A DNA stretch of 64,000 bases from Candidatus Brevundimonas colombiensis (GCA_029202665.1 CP119326.1:2852001-2916000), one strand, 5' to 3'. Shown: positions 53,772-62,977, counted from the stretch's first letter. Translations and numbers: made by a program. The notes: generated by a model from the sequence alone, not told the origin.

Positions 53772-55040
53772 GTGGCCATCAAGGCCATCTGTCGCGACTG
53801 TCTGTGGACCGGGCCGGACCCCGCCGGGCCGCCCGATGGCCGCTGTCCGGCATGCGGATCGCGACGTATCGTCGCCGATGCCGAACTGGACCAGTTGTCC
53901 ATCGCCCATATGGACTGCGACGCCTTCTACGCCTCGGTGGAGAAGCGCGACCGGCCCGAACTGCGCGACCGGCCCGTCATCGTCGGCGGGGGCAAGCGGG
54001 GCGTGGTCTCCACCGCCTGCTATGTCGCGCGCCAGTACGGCGTCGGTTCGGCCATGCCGATGTTCAAGGCGCTGAAGGCCTGTCCCGAGGCCGTGGTCAT
54101 CAAGCCCGACTTCACCAAATATGTCTTCGAATCCCAACGCATCCTGGGCGCCTTGGGCCAGCTGACGCCGTTGATCCAGCCGCTGTCGCTGGACGAGGCC
54201 TGGGTCGATCTGTCGGGCACGGAGCGGCTGAACGGCGGCCCGCCAGCGCTTCAGCTGATCCGGTTCCAGAAGCGGATCGAGGACGAGACCGGCCTGACCG
54301 TCTCCATCGGCCTGGCGCCCAACCGCTTCCTGGCGAAGATGGCGTCCGAGATGGACAAGCCGCGGGGCTTTTCGGTCGTGGGAGCGGCGAACGCGCAAAG
54401 CCTGCTGGCGCCGCGCCCCGTCACCGCCTTGCCCGGCGTCGGGCCGGTGTTCGGCAAGGCGCTGCGCAGCGACGGCTATTCCACCATCGGCGATCTGGCG
54501 CGGGCGGACGTGCGCGACCTGGTCAAACGCTATGGCGAATCGGGTCTGCGCCTGCACGACCTGGCCCACGCCCGCGACGCCCGCGCCGTGAACCCCGAGC
54601 GTGATCGCAAGGGGATGAGCGCCGAGACCACCTTCAACGAGGACCTGACCACGGCCGAGGCGCTGGAGGCCGAGTTGTGGCCCCTGTGCGAGAAACTGGC
54701 GTCCAAGGCCCGGCGCGACGGGGTGGCCAGCCGCGTCCTGGTGCTGAAGCTGCGGCGCGCAGACTTCAAGATCGTGACCCGCCGCATCACCCTGCCCGAT
54801 CCGGTCCAGACGGCGCGCGCCCTGTTCGCGGCCGGGCGCGACCTGCTGAAACCCGAACTGGGCCGGCCCTATCGCCTGATCGGCATCGGCATGGCCGATG
54901 TCCAGGACGCCGAAGACGCCCCCGCCGGTCTGTTCCAGACGACCGAGACCCGCACTCTTAAGACCGAACGCGCCATCGACGCCCTGCGCGAGAAGTTCGG
55001 CAAGGACGCGGTGGTGGCGGGCCGGGCGCTGAAGGGGTGA
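53772..55040 (+). CDS. dinB: DNA polymerase IV with N-terminal zinc-ribbon-like extension
   Basis: A 422-residue Y-family translesion polymerase starting with GTG at 53772. Catalytic motifs are IAHMDCDAFYASVEKRDRP, the fingers segment TACYVARQYGVGSAMPM, and PLSLDEAWVDLSG. The little-finger domain follows. Before the polymerase core, residues 1-40 carry a C-x2-C ... C-x2-C pair (CRDC and CPAC) likely binding zinc. The C-terminus lacks an obvious QLxLF-type clamp motif at the very end. It is divergent from divK. Confidence 0.92.
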   Translation: MAIKAICRDCLWTGPDPAGPPDGRCPACGSRRIVADAELDQLSIAHMDCDAFYASVEKRDRPELRDRPVIVGGGKRGVVSTACYVARQYGVGSAMPMFKALKACPEAVVIKPDFTKYVFESQRILGALGQLTPLIQPLSLDEAWVDLSGTERLNGGPPALQLIRFQKRIEDETGLTVSIGLAPNRFLAKMASEMDKPRGFSVVGAANAQSLLAPRPVTALPGVGPVFGKALRSDGYSTIGDLARADVRDLVKRYGESGLRLHDLAHARDARAVNPERDRKGMSAETTFNEDLTTAEALEAELWPLCEKLASKARRDGVASRVLVLKLRRADFKIVTRRITLPDPVQTARALFAAGRDLLKPELGRPYRLIGIGMADVQDAEDAPAGLFQTTETRTLKTERAIDALREKFGKDAVVAGRALKG

Positions 55041-55054
55041 GGCGGTCCCCGTTT

Positions 55055-55162
55055 CGTCATCCTCGGGCTTGACCCGAGGATCGAGGTTTCCGCCGCATTG
55101 CGCCCGAGCTGACGCACGGTCCGTCCAACCTCCGATCCTCGGGTCAAGCCCGAGGATGACGG
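55055..55162. repeat. Inverted-repeat doublet, family B
   Basis: Ends CGTCATCCTCGGGCTTGACCC / GGGTCAAGCCCGAGGATGACG, each a palindrome, around a core with CCGCATTGCG. The same plan and a related core appear at 57295. Lies between dinB and pncB. Confidence 0.75.
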
Positions 55163-55217
55163 CGGAATAGGCGGAAAAGAACGTGCACTCCCCCGCCCCA
55201 TCGGCTCAAATGCCCGC

Positions 55218-56513
55218 ATGGACCTCGCCAAACGCGCCTATGACCACGGCTTCCGCCTGGACCCGATCGTCCGCAGCCTGCTGGACACCGACTTCTACAA
55301 GCTGCTGATGCTGCAGATGATCTGGCGCGAGCATCGCGATGTGCCGGTCGTCTTTCAGGTCATCAACCGCACCAGACGCGTGCGGCTGGCCGAAGAGGTC
55401 GACATCGCGACCTTGCGCGAACAGCTGGATCACGCCCGGACCCTGCGCTTCACCAACAAGGAATTGGTCTGGCTGGCGGGCAACAGCTTCTATGGCGTGA
55501 AGCAGATCTTCTCGCCCGATTTCATCGCCTGGCTGACCGACTACCGCCTGCCGGACTATGACCTGTCTGTCGAGGATGGACAGTATGTCCTGACCTTCTC
55601 GGGCGGCTGGGCCGATGTGACCCTGTGGGAAATCCCGGCGCTGGCCATCCTGAACGAGCTGCGTTGCCGGGTCGGGATGCGGCGGCTGGGCCGGTTCGAG
55701 CTGGACATCCTGTATTCGCGCGCCAAGACCCGGCTGTGGTCCAAGGTGGAACGGTTGCGCGCCCTGCCCGACCTGGCCCTGTCGGACTTCGGCACGCGGC
55801 GTCGCCACGGCTTCCTGTGGCAACGCTGGTGCATTCAGGCGCTGAAGGAGGGATTGGGATCGTCCTTCATCGGCACGTCCAATGTGCTGCACGCGATGGA
55901 GAACGATCTGGAGGCCATCGGCACCAACGGCCACGAACTGCCGATGGTGCTGGCGGCGCTGGCGCCCGACGACGCGGCCCTGGCTCAGACGCCCTATGCC
56001 GTGCTGGACGAATGGCGCAGGCATTATGCGGGCAATCTGCTGATCGTCCTGCCCGACGCCTTCGGCACCGAGGCGTTTCTGGAACAGGCGCCCGACTGGG
56101 TGGCCGACTGGACCGGCTTCCGCCCGGATTCCGCCCCGCCCATTCCTGCGGGCGAACGTCTGATCGACTGGTGGAAAGCCCGCGGCCGCGATCCGAGGGA
56201 GAAGCTGCTGATCTTCTCGGACGGCATGGACATCGAAGGCATCGAGGCGACCCACGCCCATTTCCACCGCCGCGCCCGTCTCAGCTTCGGCTGGGGCACC
56301 AATCTGACCAACGACTTCCGCGACTGCTCGCCCGCCTTCGCGCCGGAGCTGGAGCCGATCTCACTGGTCTGCAAGGTGGTCGAGGCCGGTGGACGCCCCG
56401 CCGTCAAACTGTCCGACAATCCTGAAAAGGCCGTGGGCGATCCAGCCGAGATCGAGCGCTATCGCCGCGTCTTCGGCGTGCGCGGCCTGACGACACAGCC
56501 CGTCACGGTGTGA
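55218..56513 (+). CDS. pncB: Nicotinate phosphoribosyltransferase
   Basis: A 431-residue enzyme joining nicotinate and PRPP to nicotinate mononucleotide in NAD salvage. Marks are LLDTDFYKLLMLQMIWREH, GNSFYGVKQIFSPDFIAWL, the active-site His region FGTRRRHGFLWQ, the phosphoribosyl-binding GTSNVLHAM, and the C-terminal SLVCKVVEAGGRPAVKLSDNPEKAVGD. Length is normal. A short gap follows to the deacetylase gene. Confidence 0.95.
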   Translation: MDLAKRAYDHGFRLDPIVRSLLDTDFYKLLMLQMIWREHRDVPVVFQVINRTRRVRLAEEVDIATLREQLDHARTLRFTNKELVWLAGNSFYGVKQIFSPDFIAWLTDYRLPDYDLSVEDGQYVLTFSGGWADVTLWEIPALAILNELRCRVGMRRLGRFELDILYSRAKTRLWSKVERLRALPDLALSDFGTRRRHGFLWQRWCIQALKEGLGSSFIGTSNVLHAMENDLEAIGTNGHELPMVLAALAPDDAALAQTPYAVLDEWRRHYAGNLLIVLPDAFGTEAFLEQAPDWVADWTGFRPDSAPPIPAGERLIDWWKARGRDPREKLLIFSDGMDIEGIEATHAHFHRRARLSFGWGTNLTNDFRDCSPAFAPELEPISLVCKVVEAGGRPAVKLSDNPEKAVGDPAEIERYRRVFGVRGLTTQPVTV

Positions 56514-56549
56514 AACCCGGCCTTAAGCTCGTCGTGACATAAGGCCCGC

Positions 56550-57290
56550 ATGAGCGCCTTCATCGACAAGATGCGCCGCCGCGCCGGCCGCTACCTCGAC
56601 ATCCGCCTCGTCGCCATTCGACCGGCGCGCGGCATCTTGAGCCTGTCGTTCGACGACATCCCCGTCTCGGCCTGGACCGAGGCGGGGCCGATCCTGGCCC
56701 AGCATGGGATCAAGGCGACCTATTATGTCTGCGGCGGCCTGTCGGGCGGGCGCAACATGGACCTGCCCCAATTCGAGGTCGAGCATCTGCAGGAACTGCA
56801 CGACGCCGGGCATGAGGTCGGATGCCACACCTATGAGCATGTCTCGACCCTGACCCTGACGCCCGCCGAACTGGACGCCAGCCTGGCCCGCAACGCCGCC
56901 TGGGTGGCCGAGCGGCTGGACGGCTATCAGATGACGACCTTCGCCTATCCGTTCGGCGACTGCGCCCTGGGGGCCAAGCCGGTCATCGACGGGCGGTTCC
57001 TGTGCGGGCGCGGCGTGCGCGACGGCGTCAACGCCGCTCGGGCCGACCGCAACCTGCTGCAGGCCGTGGGGCTGGAGAGCCGCCGCCTGCCCGGTTACGA
57101 TCTGGAGGCGCTGGTGGCGCAAACAGCGGCGTCGAAAGCCTGGCTGATCGCCTATGGCCACGATGTCAGCGACGCGCCCACCCCGTATGGCTGCCGTCCC
57201 GAGGACATCGACCGGCTGATCCGACTGGCCAAGGCCGCCGATCTGGACATCCAGCCGGTCGCGGCGGCGTGGCGGTTGGCGGCCCAATAA
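56550..57290 (+). CDS. Polysaccharide deacetylase family protein
   Basis: A 246-residue NodB-fold protein. Motif 1 is LSFDDIP, with the catalytic base and metal Asp. Motif 2 is CHTYEH with the metal His pair. YPFGDC replaces the RPPY-type motif 3. A later IAYGHDVSD segment is the likely motif 5. No signal peptide is seen, so it may be cytosolic; substrate not known. Different in type from the NodB domain in the fusion protein at 2289-5714. Confidence 0.87.
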   Translation: MSAFIDKMRRRAGRYLDIRLVAIRPARGILSLSFDDIPVSAWTEAGPILAQHGIKATYYVCGGLSGGRNMDLPQFEVEHLQELHDAGHEVGCHTYEHVSTLTLTPAELDASLARNAAWVAERLDGYQMTTFAYPFGDCALGAKPVIDGRFLCGRGVRDGVNAARADRNLLQAVGLESRRLPGYDLEALVAQTAASKAWLIAYGHDVSDAPTPYGCRPEDIDRLIRLAKAADLDIQPVAAAWRLAAQ

Positions 57291-57294
57291 AACG

Positions 57295-57402
57295 CGTCAC
57301 CCTCGGGCTTGACCCGAGGGCCGAGCGTTCAGCGGCATTGCGTCAGGGATGATGCACAGCCCGATCCGCATCCGATCCTCGGGTCAGGCCCGAAGATGAC
57401 GG
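57295..57402. repeat. Inverted-repeat doublet, family B
   Basis: Ends CGTCACCCTCGGGCTTGACCC / GGGTCAGGCCCGAAGATGACG around a core with CGGCATTGCGTCA, like the 55055 copy. Lies between convergent deacetylase and unknown gene. Confidence 0.75.
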
Positions 57403-57409
57403 AGGTGGG

Positions 57410-58321
57410 TCAAGCCGCCGCCTTCCGCCGATCCGCCCAGGCGATCAGTTCCTTGCGCGGCCAGATCATCAGCCACGACCGGGCGGTGTATTCGCCGCTG
57501 TCGATCAACGCCTTCCTGGACGGCGAGGCCGTGCCGGCGCGCTCGGTGTGGATCGGGGCCGGCCCCTGATGCACCATGAAGGCGCCGCCGTTAAGCGGGT
57601 TCAGCCGCAGGTGGGCCAGACGCGGGCTGATCTCGGTCAGGGGCGGGTCGTAGAACCAGCTGGAGCCGATCATGCCCGCCAGCTCCGGCCGCGCCCGGCA
57701 CAGCTCGGCCGCCGTCGCCCAGGCCTCGTTCCAGCCGTCCTCGTTGAAGCCGCGCAGCCAGCGGCTTTCGGTATGCACCTCCAGCCACGGCTCGCGTTTC
57801 GCCCCCGCCGCCAGATAGCGGAACAGCGGCTTGACGCCCCAGCCGTCGCGGACATGTTTGACGATCTGGCCCGGCCCAACCGGCGACGACAGGTCGATGA
57901 CCTGGCTCTTGGCCCCCGGCACGCTGAGCGCCAGGGTGAAACGCACATCCTTGGACCAGTGGTCGAAGACATAGTCGCCCTCAGCCTTGTCCAGGAACGC
58001 GGCAAGCTGTTCGATCCAATAGGGATAGAGGGCCATGACCTGGGACGGCAGGCGCATCGCCGCCACACGGTCCGGCAGTTGCAGCGCCCAGGCGGCGACC
58101 AGGCCGCGTCGCACGTCGTCCGAGGCGTCCGGCCCCAGCAGGGCGTCCACCGCCTTGGCCGGCATTTCGAAATCCCAGTGGGGCGCGGCCTCGGCGGCCT
58201 TCTGCGCGGCCGGGCCGGCGGCGGCGTCGACCCGCGCCCGGTCGTCAGGCGACAGGCGCGCCAGGACGGCATGGAAGGCGGCGACATCGGGGGTCAGGTG
58301 CATATCCATGTTCGCCAGCAT
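57410..58321 (-). CDS. Conserved-looking protein of unknown function, 303 residues
   Basis: A soluble protein with no signal or membrane helix. The N-terminal half is helical, Ala- and Asp-rich. The middle has DYVFDHWSKDVRFTLALSVPGA and DGWGVKPLFRYLA. The later part EVHTESRWLRGFNEDGWNEAWATAAELC and GMIGSSWFYDPPLTEISPRLAHLRLNP is rich in Trp and may be the functional core. I do not recognise the family. Three near starts (58321, 58309, 58303) are equally possible. Divergent from the RidA gene. Confidence 0.75.
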   Translation of the reverse strand: MLANMDMHLTPDVAAFHAVLARLSPDDRARVDAAAGPAAQKAAEAAPHWDFEMPAKAVDALLGPDASDDVRRGLVAAWALQLPDRVAAMRLPSQVMALYPYWIEQLAAFLDKAEGDYVFDHWSKDVRFTLALSVPGAKSQVIDLSSPVGPGQIVKHVRDGWGVKPLFRYLAAGAKREPWLEVHTESRWLRGFNEDGWNEAWATAAELCRARPELAGMIGSSWFYDPPLTEISPRLAHLRLNPLNGGAFMVHQGPAPIHTERAGTASPSRKALIDSGEYTARSWLMIWPRKELIAWADRRKAAA

Positions 58322-58411
58322 GGCACACAGCGGTTGGCGAACCTTTAACCCGTCAAGGCGTGACGCCGCCCCTGCCCCGCGCTAAACCGCCACCAGACAA
58401 AAGGAGCCCCC

Positions 58412-58870
58412 ATGAGCATCGAAGCCCGCATCGCCGAACTCGGCCTCACCCTGCCGGAACCCGCCAAGCCGGTGGCCAGCTATGTCTCCTTCGTCCGGTC
58501 GGGCGATCAGATCACCATCTCGGGCCAGCTGTCGAACGACGCCAACGGCGGGATCAAGGGCACGGTCGGCGTGGATGTGACGCCGGAACAGGCCGTGGAC
58601 GCGGCCCGCCTGTGCGGCCTGAACCTGATCGCCCAGATCAAGGCCGCCTGCGACGGCGACCTGAACCGGGTGGTCCGCATCGTCAAACTGGGCGGCTTCG
58701 TCCAGGCCGGCCCCGACTTCGAGGCCATCCCCGCCGTCATCAACGGCTGTTCGGACCTGATGGTCCAGGTCTTCGGCGACGCGGGCAAGCACGCCCGCTC
58801 GGCCGTCGGCGTCTATAAGCTGCCGCTGGGCTTCGCGGTCGAGATCGACGCGATCGTGGAGATCCGCTGA
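58412..58870 (+). CDS. RidA (YjgF/YER057c/UK114) family protein
   Basis: A 152-residue Rid-family protein. Known members deaminate reactive enamine/imine intermediates or bind related ligands. Family features are ISGQLSN, QAVDAARLCGLNLIAQIKAACDGDLNRVVRIVKLGGFVQ and PAVINGCSDLMVQVFGDAGKHARSAVGVYKLPLGFAVEIDAI. It is longer than RidA itself (about 130) and has Lys-Leu (YKLPLGFAVE) where RidA has the catalytic Arg (R-x-E), so it belongs to another Rid subfamily. Confidence 0.9.
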   Translation: MSIEARIAELGLTLPEPAKPVASYVSFVRSGDQITISGQLSNDANGGIKGTVGVDVTPEQAVDAARLCGLNLIAQIKAACDGDLNRVVRIVKLGGFVQAGPDFEAIPAVINGCSDLMVQVFGDAGKHARSAVGVYKLPLGFAVEIDAIVEIR

Positions 58871-58888
58871 TCGGCGACCTCATGATCC

Positions 58889-59011
58889 GCTCATCCCCGC
58901 GAAGGCGGGGACCCAGTTCTTTTGCTCGGCCAAGATTTGGACGATCAGCGGGGACGAAGGGACGAGCGGGTTCGCCCAAAGCTCTGGGTCCCCGCCTTCG
59001 CGGGGATGAGC
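58889..59011. repeat. Inverted-repeat doublet, family C
   Basis: Ends GCTCATCCCCGCGAAGGCGGGG and CCCCGCCTTCGCGGGGATGAGC, both palindromes, around a 70-base core. The last ten bases (CGGGGATGAG) are duplicated directly at 59011-59020, where they contain the ATG of the next gene. Confidence 0.75.
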
Positions 59012-59015
59012 GGGG

Positions 59016-60161
59016 ATGAGTTTTCACATCACCGTTCACGACGGGATCGCCGACATAGGCCGCGACGCCTGGGACGCCTGTGCGCGTTCCACCGGCGATC
59101 CCTTCGTCTCCTACGACTTCCTGCACGCCTGCGAGGCGTCCGAGAGCGCCGCGCCGCGTCAGGGATGGGCGCCGCGTCATCTGGCCCTGCGGGGTGACAG
59201 TGGCGACGTCCTCGGCGTCATGCCGCTGTATCTGAAGGGAAACAGCCAGGGCGAGTACGTCTTCGACCACAGCTGGGCCGACGCCTATGAGCGGGCGGGC
59301 GGCCGCTATTATCCCAAGCTGCTGGGCGCCGTGCCTTTTACGCCCGCCACCGGGCCGCGCTTCCTGACCCATCCCGACGCGGACGCCGCCACGGTGCGCC
59401 AGGCCCTGTTGCAGGGCGCCCTGACACTGGTGGAGCGGCTGGGCGTCTCGTCCCTGCACGTCAACTTCCCGACGCAGGCGGAATGGGCGGCCATGACCGA
59501 GGCGGGTCTGCTGCCGCGTCAGGACATTCAATTCATCTGGCGCAACGACGGCTATAAGACCTTCGACGATTTTCTGGCCGCCCTGTCGGCCAACCGCCGC
59601 AAATCGATTCGGCGCGAGCGGCGCGATGCCCAGGCGGGCCTGGACATCCGCATCCTGACCGGCGTCGAGATCACCGAGGCGCATTGGGACGCCTTCTTCG
59701 CCTTCTATATGGACACCGGCTCGCGCAAATGGGGTCGGCCCTATCTGACGCGCGACTTCTTCGCCCGCGTCGGGGCGACCATGGCCGACCGGATCGCCCT
59801 GGTCATGGCGTTTCGGGACGGCGCGCCCATCGCCGGGGCCCTGAACTTCATCGGCCGCGACGCCCTGTATGGCCGCCAGTGGGGCACGCTGGACGATGTG
59901 CCCTTCCTGCATTTCGAGCTCTGCTATTATCAGGCCATCGACTTCGCCATCGCGCAGGGCCTGTCCCGCGTCGAGGCAGGAGCGCAGGGCGAGCACAAGA
60001 TCGCGCGCGGCTACCTGCCCTCCCCCGTCTATTCCGCCCACTTCATCGCCGACCCCGCCCTGCGCGACCCCGTCGCCCGCTATCTGGAGGGCGAAGGCCC
60101 GGCGGTGGAGGAACAAAGGGCCGCAATGACCGCCGAACTGTCGCCGTTCAAACAGGGCTGA
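59016..60161 (+). CDS. DUF482/GNAT family N-acyltransferase (FemAB-like)
   Basis: A 381-residue two-domain GNAT-like protein of the DUF482 family. Marks are DPFVSYDFLHACEASESA near the N-terminus, HLALRGDSGDVLGVMPLYLKG, the double YVFDHSWADAYER segment, FLAALSANRRKSIRRERRDA, and the YGRQWGT...FHFELCYYQAIDFAI core. It lacks a signal peptide. Some relatives are peptidoglycan or lipid aminoacyl transferases; substrate here unknown. The start codon lies in a duplicated family C repeat end. Confidence 0.88.
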   Translation: MSFHITVHDGIADIGRDAWDACARSTGDPFVSYDFLHACEASESAAPRQGWAPRHLALRGDSGDVLGVMPLYLKGNSQGEYVFDHSWADAYERAGGRYYPKLLGAVPFTPATGPRFLTHPDADAATVRQALLQGALTLVERLGVSSLHVNFPTQAEWAAMTEAGLLPRQDIQFIWRNDGYKTFDDFLAALSANRRKSIRRERRDAQAGLDIRILTGVEITEAHWDAFFAFYMDTGSRKWGRPYLTRDFFARVGATMADRIALVMAFRDGAPIAGALNFIGRDALYGRQWGTLDDVPFLHFELCYYQAIDFAIAQGLSRVEAGAQGEHKIARGYLPSPVYSAHFIADPALRDPVARYLEGEGPAVEEQRAAMTAELSPFKQG

Positions 60162-60164
60162 GAA

Positions 60165-60193
60165 AAAGGCCCGGCTGTTTCCAGCCGGGCCTT
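60165..60193. terminator. Bidirectional intrinsic terminator
   Basis: AAGGCCCGGCTG / CAGCCGGGCCTT stem with a TTTC-like loop and A run on the left, between convergent DUF482 and clpA genes; usable on both strands. Confidence 0.8.
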
Positions 60194-60215
60194 CTGCCGT
60201 CTTGCCTGCCGACGA

Positions 60216-62519
60216 TCAGGCCGTCTCTTCTTCCTCGGCCTTCGCCGGGGCGCCCGAGGGGCTGGCGATGTCGAAGTCGATCTTGCCGTCCTTCAGCTGG
60301 ACCTTGACGTGTCCGCCGCGCGTCAGGCGACCGAACAGGATGTCGTCGGCCAACGGCTTCTTGATCGAGTCCTGAATGACCCGCGCCAGCGGGCGGGCGC
60401 CATACAGTTCGTCGAAGCCGTTCTTGGCCAGCCAGTCGGCGGCTTCGTCGGTCAGTTCGATGGTGATGTTGCGGTCCGCCAGCTGGGCTTCCAGCTGCAG
60501 CACGAACTTGGTCACCACCGAGCGGATCGTCTCGGCGCCCAGCGGCTTGAAGGCCACGATGGCGTCCAGGCGGTTCCTGAACTCGGGCGCAAACAGACGC
60601 TGGATGGCCTTGTCGTCCTCGCCCTCGACCTTGCCCCGGCCGAAGCCGATGGAGGCGCGGGCGTTGTCGGCGGCCCCGGCGTTGGTGGTCATGATCAGGA
60701 TGACGTTCCTGAAATCGACCTTCTTGCCGACCGCATCGGTCAGCGTGCCGTTGTCCATCACCTGCAGCAGGATGTTGTAGACGTCCGGGTGCGCCTTCTC
60801 GATCTCGTCCAGCAGGATGACGGCGTGCGGATGCTGATCAACCGCGTCGGTCAGCAGGCCGCCCTGGTCATGGCCGACATAGCCGGGAGGCGCGCCGATC
60901 AGGCGGCTGACCGTATGCCGCTCCATATATTCGGACATGTCGAACCGCTGCATCTCGATGCCCAGGGTGGCGGCGAGTTGCTTGGCCACCTCGGTCTTGC
61001 CCACGCCGGTCGGGCCGCTGAACAGGAAGCTGCCGATGGGCTTGTTTGGGTCGCGAAGACCCGCCCGCGCCAGCTTCATCGCCGCCGACACCTGTTCGAT
61101 GGCCTGTTCCTGACCGAAGACGACGCGCTTCAGATCAGTTTCCAGCTCGCGCAGGCTCTCGGTGTCGGACTTGGACACCGACTTGGCCGGGATGCGGGCC
61201 ATCTTGGCGATGACGGCCTCGACCTCCTTCTGGCCGATGACCTTCTTGCGCTTGGATTCGACCAGAAGCATCTGGCCGGCGCCCGCCTCGTCGATCACGT
61301 CGATCGCCTTGTCCGGCAGTTTGCGGTCGGTCATGTAGCGGGCCGACAGTTCGACCGCGGTTCGGATGGCGCTGTCGGTATAGCGGACCTTGTGGTGCTG
61401 CTCGTAATAGGTCTTCAGACCCTTCAGAATCTTCACCGTATCCTCGACCGTCGGCTCGTTGACGTCGATCTTCTGGAAGCGCCGCACCAGGGCGCGGTCC
61501 TTCTCGAAGTGCTGGCGATATTCCTTGTAGGTCGTCGAACCCATGCAACGCAGCGTGCCCGAAGCCAGGGCGGGCTTCAGCAGGTTGGAGGCGTCCATCG
61601 CCCCGCCCGAGGTCGCACCCGCGCCGATCACCGTGTGAATCTCGTCGATGAAGAGAACCGCGTTGTCGTGGTTCTCCAACTCCTTGACCACCTGTTTCAG
61701 GCGTTCTTCAAAGTCGCCGCGATAGCGGGTGCCTGCCAGCAACGCGCCCATGTCCAGGCTGTAGATGGTGGCGTCCTTCAGGACGTCGGGCACTTCGCCA
61801 TTGACGATCTTGCGCGCCAGACCCTCGGCGATGGCGGTCTTGCCGACGCCGGGATCGCCGACCAGCAGCGGATTGTTCTTGGTGCGGCGGCACAGGATCT
61901 GGATCGAGCGGTCCACCTCGGCCTGACGACCGATCAGGGGATCGACCTTGCCCTGACGCGACTTCTCATTGAGGTCGACGCAATAGGCTTCCAGCGCCTC
62001 GCCGCCCTGTTTGACGGCCGACTGGTCCTCGGCCTCTTCGGGGGATGCGCCCTTGGCCGACTTGCCCTCTGACGCGCCCGCCTTCTTGGCGATGCCGTGG
62101 GCGATGAAGTTCACCGCATCATAGCGCGTCATGTCCTGCTCCTGCAGGAAGTAGGCCGCGTGGCTTTCGCGTTCCGAGAAGATGGCGACCAGGACGTTGG
62201 CGCCGGACACTTCCTCGCGGCCGGACGACTGAACGTGGATCACGGCGCGCTGGATCACGCGCTGGAAGCCTGCGGTCGGCTTGGCGTCCTCGCCGTCGGC
62301 CGTGGCCAGGGCGGCCAGATCATTGTCGACATACAGGGTCAGCGCCGCTTTCAGCGCATTCAGATCGACATTGCAGGCGCCCATGACGCCGGACGCGTCC
62401 GGGTCGTCGATCAGCGCCAGGAGCAGATGCTCCAGCGTGGCGTATTCGTGCCTGCGCGCATTGGCGTATCCCACCGCGCGGTGCAGGGTTTCTTCGAGAG
62501 GACGGGAAAATGAAGGCAT
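60216..62519 (-). CDS. clpA: ATP-dependent Clp protease ATPase subunit ClpA
   Basis: A 767-residue AAA+ unfoldase that feeds substrates to ClpP. The N domain (1-145) binds ClpS. D1 has Walker A GDPGVGKT and D2 GPTGVGKT, with Walker B LFIDEIH and LLDEIEKAH. No M-domain as in ClpB is present, which fits ClpA. The C-terminal tail is acidic (AEEEETA). ATG 62519 with ribosome site GAGGAG is the start; a longer frame is leader read-through from the clpS side. It follows clpS after 13 bases. Confidence 0.97.
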   Translation of the reverse strand: MPSFSRPLEETLHRAVGYANARRHEYATLEHLLLALIDDPDASGVMGACNVDLNALKAALTLYVDNDLAALATADGEDAKPTAGFQRVIQRAVIHVQSSGREEVSGANVLVAIFSERESHAAYFLQEQDMTRYDAVNFIAHGIAKKAGASEGKSAKGASPEEAEDQSAVKQGGEALEAYCVDLNEKSRQGKVDPLIGRQAEVDRSIQILCRRTKNNPLLVGDPGVGKTAIAEGLARKIVNGEVPDVLKDATIYSLDMGALLAGTRYRGDFEERLKQVVKELENHDNAVLFIDEIHTVIGAGATSGGAMDASNLLKPALASGTLRCMGSTTYKEYRQHFEKDRALVRRFQKIDVNEPTVEDTVKILKGLKTYYEQHHKVRYTDSAIRTAVELSARYMTDRKLPDKAIDVIDEAGAGQMLLVESKRKKVIGQKEVEAVIAKMARIPAKSVSKSDTESLRELETDLKRVVFGQEQAIEQVSAAMKLARAGLRDPNKPIGSFLFSGPTGVGKTEVAKQLAATLGIEMQRFDMSEYMERHTVSRLIGAPPGYVGHDQGGLLTDAVDQHPHAVILLDEIEKAHPDVYNILLQVMDNGTLTDAVGKKVDFRNVILIMTTNAGAADNARASIGFGRGKVEGEDDKAIQRLFAPEFRNRLDAIVAFKPLGAETIRSVVTKFVLQLEAQLADRNITIELTDEAADWLAKNGFDELYGARPLARVIQDSIKKPLADDILFGRLTRGGHVKVQLKDGKIDFDIASPSGAPAKAEEEETA

Positions 62520-62532
62520 CGGGAGGCTCCTC

Positions 62533-62862
62533 TCAGTCCTTTTCCATCGTGCATTGCAGAGGGTGCTGGTGGCGGCGCGCGGTCTCGATGACCTGCGCGA
62601 CCTTGGTCTCGGCGACCTCGTAGGTGAAGACGCCGCAGACGCCCACGCCATGCTGGTGCACATGCAGCATGATGCGGGTCGCTTCCTCGCGGCTCTTCTG
62701 GAAGAACCGCTCCAGCACATAGACGACGAATTCCATCGGCGAATAATCGTCGTTCAGGATCAGCACCCGATACAGCGAGGGCTTCTGAAGTTTCGGCTTG
62801 GTTTCGGTGACGACGGCGGTTCCTTGACCGCCGCCCGTGTCGCCGGGCCTTTGAATGGGCAT
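62533..62862 (-). CDS. clpS: ATP-dependent Clp protease adaptor ClpS
   Basis: A 109-residue adaptor that brings N-degron proteins to ClpAP. The core YRVLILNDDYSPMEFVVYVLERFF holds the N-degron-binding Asn/Asp pair, and the later ATRIMLHVHQHGVGVCGVFTYEVAETKV supplies His and other pocket residues. The N-terminal 25 residues are unstructured, as needed for delivery to ClpA. It precedes clpA in one operon. The N-degron maker aat is at 8.8-9.5 kb in this window. Confidence 0.97.
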   Translation of the reverse strand: MPIQRPGDTGGGQGTAVVTETKPKLQKPSLYRVLILNDDYSPMEFVVYVLERFFQKSREEATRIMLHVHQHGVGVCGVFTYEVAETKVAQVIETARRHQHPLQCTMEKD

Positions 62863-62977
62863 TCGTGTTCCGTAATCGGGGAGTCGTCTTGGCTAACAGA
62901 TAGGGAATGATGGCCTGATTTGAAGCGGCGTCCAGTCACGGATTGCGTGAATGGCAAATCACGGACGCAGAACGAAA

